64,000 nucleotides of DNA, taken from Bisporella sp. PMI_857 (Eukaryota > Ascomycota > Leotiomycetes > Helotiales > Helotiaceae). Location: assembly GCA_021307315.1 (NCBI GenBank), contig JAJSPD010000045.1, forward strand, positions 310,001 to 374,000, read 5' to 3'. Shown here in pieces: positions 24,098-34,925 of this stretch (the stretch's first letter is position 1; every line of letters begins with the position of its first letter). The position numbers and the translations under genes are program-made. The notes beneath the pieces are model-generated. The model was not told the DNA's origin. It did no database searches and worked only from the letters and a program-made list of their open reading frames with translations.

Positions 24098-24329
24098 ATT
24101 ACATGTGAGGACTTGATCGAATAACTGGAGCATGGTTTTGTCTCTCCATTATGTCAATCCAATAGGTTATTGCTGTTGCCAGCTTAAAAGTTGAAAGAAC
24201 AGGTTGACTGACTTCATTACTTGGGCATATTTACTAACTTGATTCGGTAGTGGCATTCTGCGTCTTTATTGCTATAGCATTGGCGAACCAGGCTCCCGCC
24301 ATAAAAGGCACGGTGCAGCATTCAGAATT

Positions 24330-24780
24330 TTTGCATTTGCGTATTTAGTTGTTAATCATTTATTTAAAGCCTGCAGCTAAATATTGAAATTACAACATGA
24401 ATATTATTATTAATTTTATTACAGGTCGGACTTATGGCGCAAACAATAAGAGTTGTAGCAAAGTAATTGTTGTTTATATATTGCTTTTAGCACCATTAGT
24501 CGTCATATTAGTTACTTTAGTAGTTTTTGCAATATTTTTTGTTAATTTTAAACGGCCACAATAAGCACGTAAGCAAAAGAATAAAAACAGCTACTTAATC
24601 AACCAAAAAGAAAGAGTTTTACGGTGGAGAAAAAAAGTAAAAAAATCGAAAGTTTAGCATTTGCTGTTTTTTAGCTTTCTATATCCTGGTTCTAGGTTTT
24701 ATAACCCCAGTTTCAACTTCAAATTATCAACTTCACTTTTCAATACTTTTTAACGCCTTTTTAATGCGTACCACTGTTGT
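24330..24780. other. AT-rich block, RIP-like composition
   Basis: Dense in TTTA, TATT and ATTAAT words with few G/C. It borders a decayed gene. Consistent with RIP-mutated repeat DNA, but a measured RIP index would be needed. Confidence 0.4.
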
Positions 24781-24914
24781 CACTCTAACGATGCTAATGC
24801 CTTCTTTTGGGCTATGGCCACATTGCGTTGACTGGATAGCGGACACGGGATTACTCGTCTATCCAGCATATCTGCTCGTACTCTTACCGTCTGATACCAG
24901 TAATAGATGCCGCA

Positions 24915-25698
24915 ATGCTCAACGACAGCGGGATGCCTGACTTGGAGGTTGAAAAGAGGGAGCGCGAGAAGGAGCAGAACCGCGTTGCACAACGTAACTA
25001 TCGTAAGCAGTCCCACGTCAAACTCCTCCGATCTCAGCAAAGAGACTAAGCCATATTTCCCTTTATTGAGATTTTCGCTTGCACATAGGCACCAACCAAC
25101 GGAAGAGAATACGGCAGCTTACAGCTCTGACTCTCTCATCATCAGTCCTACATCTTGGCCCTCCAACTCCAGCTAGGGCATGGCTCAGGCCTCGACCTCT
25201 GGCTTTGCTTCTCACGGCCCAGTCTATGACGAATTTCCCATTTAGCACCGCAATCCGATCTCGAACGGAACACCAGCACCTTCTGGGGATCTCCCAGTGC
25301 ACTTGGCACACAGCCGGACTCCGCTTCATCGCGCTATCAGCAACGGTAATGAGTCCATGGCTAGGCTCCCCTTGGGCCAGGGAGCGGACACGACGCTGCG
25401 GGACGGCAATGGCTCAACAGCACTACATCTTGCCGCAGAGTCTGGACATGAAGGTCTTGTGAAACTAGTACTTGAGGCATTTACTGATCCGAACCAGACC
25501 GACTATATGGGCCGCACAGCTTCATTTGCGGCTGTTCAGGAAGAAAAAGAACCAGTGGCGAAGATGCTAGTAGAGGCCTCTGCTGATGCAAACTTGAAGG
25601 ACATGTTGGATGATGCGGCTCCTCATATTGCAGTTAAGTTTAATTCTGAAGCGTTAGCGCTTCTTCTTCTTGCATATGGTGCCAATATCGATGAATAG
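24915..25698 (+). pseudogene. Broken bZIP-ankyrin-repeat gene
   Basis: A 44-codon frame at 24915-25049 contains EQNRVAQRNYRKQ, close to the fungal bZIP basic-region core QNRxAQRxxRxR. A candidate intron may start at the GTAAGC at 25003 and end at TAG 25088. Downstream, the frame used at 25297-25698 reads about 130 codons of ankyrin repeats (TPLHRAISNGN, GSTALHLAAESGHEGLVKLV, GRTASFAAVQEEKEP) and ends at TAG. Between them the same frame continues upstream but is interrupted by TAG at 25174-25176 (PSNSS-stop-GMAQAS) and again just before HRNPISNGT at about 25244. Both would be Gln if CAG. A frameshift also separates the bZIP part from the ankyrin frame. Fungal proteins joining a bZIP and ankyrin repeats are known, so this is read as a decayed member rather than two genes. 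Confidence 0.65.
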
Positions 25699-26489
25699 AA
25701 TATTATATAAAATGAATTGAGAGGTGGTTAAGTTGTCAGATACAATAGTCGAAATTCAGCTTTGAATAGCGAGGGGATAAAGAGGGGCTTTTTTCTAGAG
25801 ACTTAGGCAAGAAGATAGAGACAGAGAACCCCAGAAGATAGAGAGACCAGAAGATGACACAGAGGGATGAAAACGGACCAGTGACTTTAAAAGAAGCAGG
25901 AATTCAGGAGGCCTTGGTATGCTACACTCCATTTGACCCTTCGCTAACTGAAACTCGAGCTGCACCAAGCCAAGAGATGTGGAGCGTGCTTGCCGTGAAA
26001 ACTGGCTGACACGAAAAGCGATATGGTAATTTTGAAGGGAGTATAAGCGGTGATACCCCAAACCCCTCCCTCCCTCGAAGCCGACTAGTTGAGTGAGGCA
26101 AGAATACAAACAAGAACCTGGAACAACAGGATATGCCATTGGGGGCCTGTTGCAGGTAATTAAGCCTCTTAATACGGCTTCTACATGTATTGCAGACTTG
26201 TGGGAACTACAGTTAGGGATTTAAATATACGCCGAAGCGCCACACAGGTCCCTTCAACACCATTAAATGGTTTAAGGGGCGATGCTATTGCTAGCGTCAT
26301 GCCATATGAGCCAATTTGTAATTATGGCTGACAGTAGTCGTCTACTTTGAACTGCTCTTGCATGCAATATACTGCTCACCGCTCGTCACCGCTGACAACA
26401 CATTCTCAGTGTCCTTATCCGCTGACCCCAATCGCATCCCAACTTCACCACCGCTCTGATTAATCAGAAGCACAAATGGAAATATCCAT
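25699..26489. other. Spacer between two relics
   Basis: No gene supported. Purine-rich at 25790-25870. Open frames on the minus strand here (25795-26139) have no domain and are probably chance. Confidence 0.45.
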
Positions 26490-27500
26490 TTATGATGGGC
26501 TAGTCGATATGCCCAATATGGAAAGTAGAGCATTGAGGTTTGTGCAGCGACCACCCAGGAACTCTTCTAGCACCTCCAGCTCATTCCTGCTCCCTCCGTA
26601 CTCTAGGATTCCTCGCCGAAATTGTTCCCAAGCGGCTTGAGAGCGTGGATTTTCGGCAAATGTGGTTTGAAATAGATCTGCAGCAAATATCTCTGCGCTG
26701 TACTCAATATCTGTTATAATTTGCGCTATGGGGAAGAACCGACGATAGCTACCACATGTAAGAGTAGTATCCAGCATCATAGCCCGAAAGGAGGTGCCCA
26801 CTACCATCATGAGCGTAACTTGAACCTGGAATACGCCCGAATTTCAACTTCTCATAAAGGTCCTTGTATAACTCTACTTCGTCGAGATGAGTCAAAGCAT
26901 CACGGCTAGCAGGGTTATGCACAGTCATATCGGATAAAGCATATATGTTATGCTCAAGTCAGTTAGATGTTGATATTCCTATGGTAAAGGTAAGATAACA
27001 TATAGCATGCGAAGAACCTTGTTGACTTTGGGCGTAGCCATGTCGGCCAAGGCGATGTTCTAGGAGCGTACCTGGAATATTTTCGGGGGGGATATCATAT
27101 CCTGGATTATCCTTCAGCCAGGCCTCCATGTGTATGGCCCACTCTTGTGTAGTGTCGCCCTATGGCTTTCAACTCATTTGGAAACCAGCACCACTGTTCT
27201 AGCATCATGCTAATTCCCTCATCAAGCTCAAGGGCAACTTGAAAGCCATGAAATTTTGCATATTTCGTTCTCGCAACTAGGTCATGAATACTGTGCCCAA
27301 GCTCTGTTACCAATTAGTTTAGCGCTATAAGGAAGCTGAGAATATATTGTTTCACCGTGGAATAAAGTGATGACGTTGATGTGGCTTAGAAGATAACTAG
27401 TAGTTGGTGAAGATCTACTGAAATTACACATTTTTGTATTTGCAGGGTAAACCTGGCTTTGGTCACGTGTCAAGCCCTTAGCTCCTGGCTAAATGATTTA
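26490..27500 (-). pseudogene. 5'-truncated M3-family metallopeptidase (MepB/saccharolysin-like) relic
   Basis: Reading leftwards from about 27500: YPANTKMCNFSR, then LLSHINVITLFH, then a 53-bp intron with GTGAAA donor, GCTAAAC branch and AACAG acceptor. Splicing recreates HELGHSIHDLVARTKYAKFHG, the M3 zinc-binding HExxH. EQWCWFPNELKAIGRHYT and WAIHMEAWLKDNP follow in a shifted frame, then DMTVHNPASRDAL and SYAHDGSGHLL-GYDAGYYSYMW, and after a further break SAEIFAADLFQTTFAENPRS to a normal C-terminus (EEFLGG...LGI). The N-terminal two-thirds of a roughly 700-aa enzyme is absent; the F-box gene starts about 100 bp beyond. At least two frame changes without good splice sites make it a relic. M3 enzymes degrade cytosolic oligopeptides. 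Confidence 0.72.
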
Positions 27501-27601
27501 GCGTAGCGCTAATGGTACCCGTTTCGATTGTACCAGTCTATCCTACCTATCCCATCTTATTTATGTAACTACACTATCTTCAAGGCGCAATTTGCATCAC
27601 C

Positions 27602-29466
27602 ATGTCGAGCGGTTTCCATCTTTTCAACCGGCGAACAGATCGCTGGGGCATGTCTCAAAACAATCTTGTTTCTGCTCGACCACTTACATTCGACCGCGTA
27701 ATGGAGAATCGAGCTTCAGCATCTGCTTCACCTCTTTTTAGCTTGCCTGTCGAAATTCTTTCCAAAATAACAGAAGCTATCTCTTCCTCATCCCTGTCAA
27801 ACCTGGCTTTAGTATGTACTCTCGGAATGGAAATTTACAAAGCTATTTTGTTTGCTGACCCAAAAATCCGAGAGAGCAGGTCAATAGCGACTGTCGTCAG
27901 ATCGCTAGGTCCCGCCAATTTTCTACCGTTCATCTTGATTATAGTCATGCTTCTGTGGCTCTTGTCGAGCTTTTGGCCCGGGAAACCACTGAAAGAATCA
28001 GCAAAAATGGGTCCACCTCTTTTCCATCCTTGGGCGCCTGCATCCGACAAATGACTGTATCAACGAGTCAAGCTATCTTACGGCAACGATTTGCCATACT
28101 AGATATCGACTACACCCTTGATCAAGAAACGTACAGTGCTATTTCTAAGGCTCAGATGCCTAAATGGCAACTTGCGAACATAGCAGTTGACGAGGTGTAT
28201 CTTCCCCAAGTGGCCAGTATTCTCTGCTATCGCCAGAGTCTACCATACCTCGAGTATCTAGATTGGGAAGACGTATGGAATATTCCTCCATCCTTGTACA
28301 GCGCTATTGCCGCGTCGTCCATCCAGCATCTCAAGTACCGCTCTCAAGTTGACTTGGATTTTCAACTTCATTTACTGGACAATGCCCGAGGCTGGCCGTT
28401 ACGGACCCTCCACATGGAATGGGGTCTTGTATTCCACGAAAATGCAGGAAATTCTCTCCTCACTGCCAGCATCCTCCGTCTTTGTGCACCTACGCTCGAG
28501 ACTCTGACGTGGTGTTCTCACAATCTGGACGACAAATATACCTTCGCACCTGGCTCCGTACCAACATTTCCTAACTTGCGGTATTTGCGTTTGCAGAGGA
28601 TTATAACACTAGTAGACTCCACAATTCTAGATGCGTTCTTGAACGCCAAACTTGTCAGCTTGTCAATATCTTATCTTGGAAAAGAGGATAGTATCATGAA
28701 ACAAACGCTGGAGTCCCGTGGTTGTATTCCATCCTTACGCACACTCGTGATGCACGATCCACCTCTGAGTTTCCTACTAGCCAATCCTCAGTTAACGAAA
28801 ATCGATTTCGGCTACAATTTCTGTGGATTCTCTGCGGCAACACTAGAGATCGAAATCCTCCCACGTCTGGCAGGGTTTTCGAATCTCACGTCCCTCAGGA
28901 TCGCTTGGCCGGTAGAATGCTCATCTATGCCAACAGAAAGTCTCCGACTCATTGGTAAATTGCAGAATCTCAGCCAGCTTTGTATAATGTGTGGCAGGGT
29001 GGGTGGCTGGCGACGAAGCTGGGAGGTTAATCATCAGGAAATACGCGAGGCATTGTCTGTTCTACCGCGGCTGAAAAGATTGGCGCTCCAAGGTGACACA
29101 TACGAGGCGCTCGGGAATTTCTCTACTCCTGAACGCTATTATGTCGATACATTTGCGACTCAAGGCGATCTAGGATATCAAGGGGTGGACTTTTTAGAGA
29201 TTCCGGATGAAGATATGGGGCCACTATTCAATGCAGACCAAGGGAAGCCTTTTTGGGAAATGAGGCATGCAGCTAACATGAGAGCGGAAGCTGAGACATA
29301 CCTCAATATTTTCCCTAATCTAGAGTGGATTTTCCTAGGGGAGCGTGCAATGTGTATTGAGCTTGATAGTTCGTTGGGTATAAGACGCATAGCCTCAACT
29401 ACTAAGGTGGAAAATGAATACTCCTTTTTCATTGAGATATTTGGGGACGGACCAAATTCTGATTAA
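27602..29466 (+). CDS. F-box protein with leucine-rich-repeat-like region
   Basis: Exons 27602-27811 and 27880-29466 with a 68-bp intron (27812-27879; GTATGT donor, GAGCAG acceptor); 598 aa. The junction gives SNLALVNSDCRQIARSRQFS, a normal F-box C-terminal half following SPLFSLPVEILSKITEAI (about residues 44-85). Later residues hold irregular leucine-rich units (LPYLEYLDW, TLETLTWCSHNL, FPNLRYLRLQRI, LPRLKRLALQG, NLEWIFLGE). The protein would be the substrate-recognition subunit of an SCF ubiquitin ligase, binding Skp1 through the F-box. It is the only intact large gene of the decayed island and is divergent from the peptidase relic (about 100 bp apart), which may have lost its 5' part to rearrangement here. 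Targets cannot be inferred. Confidence 0.82.
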
Positions 29467-29859
29467 GACTAAGGCTCCGTTCGCACTCCCGACACTGCTG
29501 CTCCTTCACTGCAGTGGTCAGCCAAAAATGGCACTTTATAGTTAGACCGGTCATTAGAATAGGCGGTAAATAAAACTGGCTGAGTGGTCGATTTGCCCAA
29601 ATCCCACTTATTTTGCGCAGTCCAAATTAACCAACACTTTTCTCGTGTAATGTATCCAATAGCCAACCTCTTGGCCTTATAATATCAGTGAAGGCCATCT
29701 CTTGAACATGTACCGACCATCCTATTTGAAGTCTTCTATAATCCATACCTTCAACTTCAGAAAGGTCCCTTTGATCAAGATAAAAACCGCTCGGAGAAGC
29801 TCAGGTCAAGATTCATACTCCTCGATGCTTTGCGGCTATTTTCACCAGCTAAAATCAAC
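29467..29859. other. Intergenic spacer
   Basis: Between the F-box gene and the broken 2EXR gene. Nothing recognised. Confidence 0.4.
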
Positions 29860-30879
29860 ATGACCGCAAGACAGGAATTTCGCCTTAAACTTCAGAAAGG
29901 CGAGCCTGCTAGCCATTATATGCATACTTGTACAACATTTCTCGACTTATCGAGGGAAATTCGAGGCCAAATCTATCTTGAAGCTTTTACTTCTCCAGGC
30001 CCGATTTCAGTATGCTCAATAGCTGTCGATAGCTATGAGCACCACTTTGTACATTACATTGAAGCTTTCAAGGATGACGAAGGAAGAATAGTCCACGAGG
30101 ACAGATACATTATTGATTCTAGAGATAATCTTTTCTAAAATTTAGCCTTCGGCCTTCTTCGCACCAGTAGAATTATTGCGAGCGAAGCCGCATATACGTT
30201 TTATCGCGCAAATACATTTCATTTCGGAGGATCATGTGTCTGGAATCCGCTATATGGTTGGCTCGATCAAATCGGGCGGACAAACCGTTCTTATTTACGA
30301 AGCATATCGCTAAAACTGGTGAAACCCCAAAAGCTGCAGACAAACGAATTAGGCATTCGAACTTTGGGGCATAGATCCAACTTCCGGCGTCAAATCGTCG
30401 TTTCTTGCTTATCATCATCAAAAGATCCCTTGGAATTCGCGGATCCCGCCATCGAAGCCTGTTTCCGCATGTTAGGGATGCACAACCAGCAAGTAGAGCT
30501 TAAGATATTCTTAGCGAAGCCGTTCTTACCAGGCATAAACGTATGGCTTCCAAATCCTGAAACGTATGAACTGGAATTACGGCCGTGGCTCTCATTAGAT
30601 GTGCCTGAAAATACAGAGCGATGCAGAGCAACGTTTGCAAGTAACGTCGATGTTGTGTGATTCGGCAAAGGAAAGAAAGACATGTTTTCGAAGCATGCGA
30701 AAGAGATCCAAGAGAAGGGCTGGGATGTACTTGAGACAAGGGAATCGCACTTTGTTTCTCCTCCTTTTTATGATTACTGGGAGATATACTTCGTACTTCG
30801 AAGTTATCCTGACAGCTTTACAAACTCCAGGAGGCGGTTGAGAGATGATTTCTTTGGGGTCACAGTTGGGCCAGGGTAG
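29860..30879 (+). pseudogene. 2EXR/F-box-like gene with two in-frame stops
   Basis: One reading frame runs from the ATG at 29860 (MTARQEFRLKLQKGE, good A at -3) to TAG at 30877, about 340 codons, without any frameshift but with TAA at 30136 and TGA at 30658. Segment 1 holds FLDLSREIRGQIYLEAF, the 2EXR-type motif. Segment 2 has LAFGLLRTSRIIASEAAYTF and YLRSISLKLVKP. Segment 3 has KGWDVLETRESHF and YWEIYFVLRSYP. The conserved pattern continues straight through both stops, so this is a single gene recently silenced by point mutation. The TAA fits CAA-to-TAA and the TGA fits CGA-to-TGA. A small intron ending at the CTAAAATTTAG near 30147 could remove the first stop but lacks a convincing donor. 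Alternatives: programmed readthrough or assembly error. Confidence 0.65.
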
Positions 30880-31117
30880 AGAAAAGCTTGGCCAGGGTAT
30901 ACCTGGTGGGGGGGTGCGTGGTGCAGAGGTGAAGGGTGCGCGGTTAGCCGCAAGCTGATTAGCAGGCCATCAAAAACAGCGTCCAAACCCCCTGAAAACA
31001 GCTTTTCGCTATCCGTTACACCGTGTAAACAGTTCACCCTTGCCAATTAAAATTAAATTGAAAAACTATTTTCATTGTGATGCTGTGATTCTAATCCTCT
31101 CTCGCTATCCGTCAAAT

Positions 31118-32099
31118 ATGACAGACACTACAAACACACAATCGTCTCCATACAATCACGATGACGAAAAAGGGATAGGCTTTAAGGATGAGCCATCTCT
31201 CACAGATCAAATCGAAGAGGATGAACAAGATTCAGCCTCGCCAGAATTTGATGGCGCCGCAGCGATCAAACTACTAAGACGGGCGCAAATTGCTTCATAC
31301 GTACTTCTTTGGGCAATGCCCATTCCATGGGTTTATATCATGATAATTTCATGGATGCGGCTGACGGAACTTGGTCTGGACGAAGCACCTCACGAAATGT
31401 ATATTCCTTTCATTTAAGAATCATTCTCAGTCTACCTCAAACCACTCTAACCGCCTCGTTTACAGCTTTTTGAGCGCTATAGCAAGCACTCTAGAGGTTG
31501 TAATAATCATCATCGCCACTTGTGTAGGCGGGAGTTTTGATTCTAAGTCGCCGAACCTTAAGCGGCGCCTCATAACGTTCATGGGTTTCATACTAGTGGA
31601 TCCGCCAGTTACAGGCGTATATATGATGTATCGATCATATCGGCTGCCCTGCAAATTCAATTCTGATACTCTTCATTGCCGTTCGCTCGCCAGGGTCATC
31701 CACGCAATCGGGTCCTATCGATTGTTTGTAATGTACGTCTTCCCCATATCGTAATGGTAGCAAAATACTTAATTTTATTATAGTCTCATATTATTCATAC
31801 TAACATTACATTATTATCGCCGATTGGATGTTGACTTGCAGGAACTGCAAAAACGGGTAGATAACACACCTAATCTAGATGCTGCCAATAGAAACGGCGA
31901 GCAGGTTCCGCCTATGGAAATTGGGGCGGAAGTCAAGACTGGAAATCCTATCTACCAAAACTCAACTCTCGGGTTTATGTTTCGACTGGCATATCTCCTT
32001 CTCTTTTTTTTGCTGCTATTAGGTTTTCAGGTCTTGGCCATCTATTTCTTAGTTCGGGTTGTGCCTAACTTTGACTTTTTTCGTCTATCTGTTGAGTGA
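31118..32099 (+). CDS. Uncharacterised multi-pass membrane protein
   Basis: Three exons: 31118-31398, 31466-31732 and 31784-32099, with introns of 67 bp (CTCTAACC branch) and 51 bp (GTACGT donor, TTATAG acceptor); 287 aa. The N-terminal 50 residues are acidic and hydrophilic (DEKGIGFKDEPSLTD, EEDEQD). Five hydrophobic segments follow: YVLLWAMPIPWVYIMIIS, LSAIASTLEVVIIIIATCV, LITFMGFILVDPPVTGVYMM, LFVILILFILTLHYY, and a strong LAYLLLFFLLLLGFQVLAIYF near the C-terminus. A charged loop (about residues 205-250) separates the last two. I recognise no family. Topology suggests a small membrane protein with cytosolic N-terminus. The junctions keep frame across all exons, which supports a real gene despite its position among relics. 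Confidence 0.6.
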
Positions 32100-32285
32100 A
32101 ATTCAACAATTGGGATGTATTGAAGTTGGTTTGCAAGGTACAAGAGGATTGCTGCATGTAGAAGATGCTACTTAGTTATCAAGTTTGGAATTTTATGAAG
32201 AAAAATGATGTTATTAAAGAGAATCTATAACCTTACTTCTACGCAAGGGCAAGACCCTGATCGGCTATCGGACTGTCAGTGAGGT

Positions 32286-32790
32286 ATGTCAGAGCGCTTG
32301 CTTATTCTTCCATCCTTCTATCTACGGCGATTTCCAGACATTAATCAGCTTATCCTAACTTATTTGGACTTCAAGAAAGAAGCGCGAAGCATTAATGGCG
32401 TTGGTTGGCTGTATTGGGACGAAACAAAAATGCCTGTAGGAAGCACAATAGCAGGCCAGTTTGGTGTCGGTAAATCATTGACCGACAGAGCTGGAGAATG
32501 GCCATCTTTACAGCCAGGTGCACCCTGGTGTGAGTTCCTGCCCTCCTACTCTTTGTGCGTGGGATAATAAACTGACTCCTAATACAGACTGCTACGTTCT
32601 GGCCGACACTGCTGCGTTCACAGCCGCCAAAAAGGTCGAACTCCCCGTCCCAGCAGGCGGCTGGACAGAGGCGAATACCGCCGAAGCCATTAAGGCAATT
32701 CTTCCGCGGCATCGTGGGACACGACCAGAGTCCTCCGTTTCGGCCTGTGTGGCAACGTCAATGAACTTCTTATTCCTGAGCATATGCTAG
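32286..32790 (+). CDS. Possible small hypothetical gene, two exons
   Basis: Exons 32286-32529 and 32588-32790 joined over a 58-bp intron with a perfect GTGAGT donor and ATACAG acceptor give a 148-aa product in frame. Recognisable tracts are GVGWLYWDETKMPVGST, RAGEWPSLQPGAPW and LADTAAFTAAKKVELPVP, which look like genuine folded-protein sequence, but I cannot name the family. The last 30 residues look less protein-like, so the true 3' end may differ or the gene may be a fragment. Low confidence. Confidence 0.35.
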
Positions 32791-34094
32791 GATATTCAAC
32801 AAAGGCGGGAGGCAGTGGGCCACTGGGGTTGGAAACACATTGCTATAGTAGCATAAAGAAGCAAAACGCGATGAAAAAGGAAGCTTATTGCGAGGGGCCT
32901 GCGGTGAACTTTGCAACGTTCAGTCCAACAGCGGGAAAGCGGGGCTTGAATTGGAGGCGCGTGGTCACAAAGCCAAAATCTGCCAGCTGCATTAAATGAG
33001 AGGCAGCCATTCTGTCAGATCTTGTTCTAGCGGTGATTGTCGGGGTTTGGTTATTGAGTTCTGGAGCTCAAGGAGTTGGGAGAGCTTTAGAGTTTGGGGA
33101 GTTTGGGTAATTTTAAGAACTAAGGAATTTAAAAAATCCGACAGGGCAGTTAGTTTGTTTTGAGCAATTGACTTTACTGGCCTAGCTCCGTTTCACGTTT
33201 GGAGTCTTTGTAAGTTCACGTCTGCAGTTTGTTCACTTATATATTGTTATCCTCCTAGTTGCCACAAGCCTTGCCGCTAGAAAGACTCGCTTTTATAATG
33301 GTACAAATCTACACCATAGCGAGATTTTAAAGCCTAGAAATTAGTAATCTAGTCGCTAATATTTAGCGACTACACCTTGTATTTTAGTTATTATACCCTA
33401 AATCCATTAAATACAGCAACTTGATTCACTAAATCGATCTCTTGAGCTTAATTATACCTTGGCGGCACGTCTGTTAATCTTAAGTTGACGGAGTTGAACT
33501 CCATGAAGTTATACCTCATTCTTAGAATCTAATGTAAGGGAAATGGCTAAGGAGCAACTCAGTGTTTTATTTGGATTACTGGTAAATATGACAGCACAAA
33601 GAACTTCATTTGATCAGGGTCATGTTTGCTTACCTTACTCCTTTGGAATAGCGGGGATTAGACTGTTCAGACCTATTCCAGAGTATCTCAACATATCTCA
33701 AGTGATGATATTTATATCATCAAAGTGCATCCCCTTTAGATAAAAAAGGAGTCAGATACAATAGATTTGATTGATAGAGGAAGGAAAGAGAGTGCTCCTT
33801 AGCAGAAATTTATATGCCAAGCCGTATATCTATTACTGTATATGGGATCACAGGATTATTCCTCGATGCTAAGCCATTTGCGGCGCAATTGACCCACGCT
33901 TGCTCCCTCTGATATATGCTTTTGACCAGTATATAAGCAGCGGGGTATCCCTCATGAGAGAGTCGGAGACCGAAATACATTTACCACATGACTATACAAT
34001 CCTCGGCACGACAGGATCTCATTTCAGCAACTCTGCCACTACGAACATCAGCCCTCTCACTTTTACCTCTGATTCTCCCCACACGGTCTTTGCC
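32791..34094. other. AT-rich spacer
   Basis: The part at 33240-33480 is strongly AT-rich with TA-rich words, like the block at 24330-24780. Small open frames (32784-32999, 33543-33743) show no domain. No gene supported. Confidence 0.45.
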
Positions 34095-34925
34095 ATGGCC
34101 ACCGCAGAATTCAGTAAGCTGCCGAGAGAGCTTCGCGAAGAGATCTGGTCGCTTGCGCTGCTTCCTGAACCCGGCGTATATAAATTTGACCCAGACTGGT
34201 TCACCCCTATGCCAGACATGGATAGCTGGGAAGACGAACGATGGATGATCTCCAAACGCCGACATCCAACAGCCATGCACCTCTGTCAGGAATCCCGTCG
34301 CTTTTCCTTCCACATCAAAGGCCAAGAGCGAAAGCAAGAGCAAGAGAATGGCACTGTCCCCTACTACTGCCTTGGGTAAAACGCCAGGCCGTTCAACCCC
34401 GCCAATGATACCTTCTGGTTTAGCAAAGAATCTCTGTTGAGCCATGATTGGGTAAGTAATATTACGAGCGTCATTGGCAGTCGTCGCATCCATGTTATCG
34501 AGAACCTGGCGCTCTCACCACAATGCATCACAATCACCGCGCCGGGAACCAATCTACCGTCGACATGGAATAGTTTCATATGGAATCGACTGGTTCGATT
34601 TATGAGTTTAAGACGCGTCGATGTTGTTCTCGCAGAGAGGTTTGTCGACGAAGATAATGATGAGAACACGAATGACAGCTCTTCCAGCGACCTGGAAAAA
34701 GTGACCGAGTTTCGACTGGAGAAACGGACGGAGGGTTCATCGACGGAGACGGCAGGTGAGGTAGAGGCGCTGATAGAGATGTGCAGACGAGCATCGTCGA
34801 GGTCTTTCAGGATGTGTATGGGCGAATGCTAGAAGGTGAGATACAAGAACTGCTGCCTTTGCCGGAAGGGGCTCCGGATTGGCATGACGGATCTAGGATT
34901 ACTTTTCACGCGGCGCAGGTAGTTA
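34095..34925 (+). pseudogene. 2EXR-domain gene with in-frame stop and frameshift
   Basis: Starts at ATG 34095 with a strong context (GCCATGG) and the diagnostic FSKLPRELREEIWSLALLPEPGVY-type 2EXR motif at residues 5-25. The frame continues through HPTAMHLCQESRRFSFH to a TAA at 34377-34379. It then carries on in the same frame with RPFNPANDTFWFSKESLL, GSRRIHVIENLALS and LVRFMSLRRVDVVLAERF. Near 34780 the sensible reading shifts to another frame (SIVEVFQDVYGRMLEGEIQ, GAPDWHDGSRITF) until about 34920. One nonsense codon and one frameshift make it a pseudogene. Function in the family is unknown; 2EXR proteins are abundant in Leotiomycetes and relatives. Confidence 0.7.

Larger units (their letters stand above)
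23551..24914. other. Spacer with inverted-repeat cluster and AT-rich block
   Basis: Contains the GCACAACTGTGC repeat cluster (23947-24097) and an AT-rich block at about 24330-24780 full of TA/TT/AA steps, in contrast to the flanking coding DNA. No gene supported. Confidence 0.5.
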
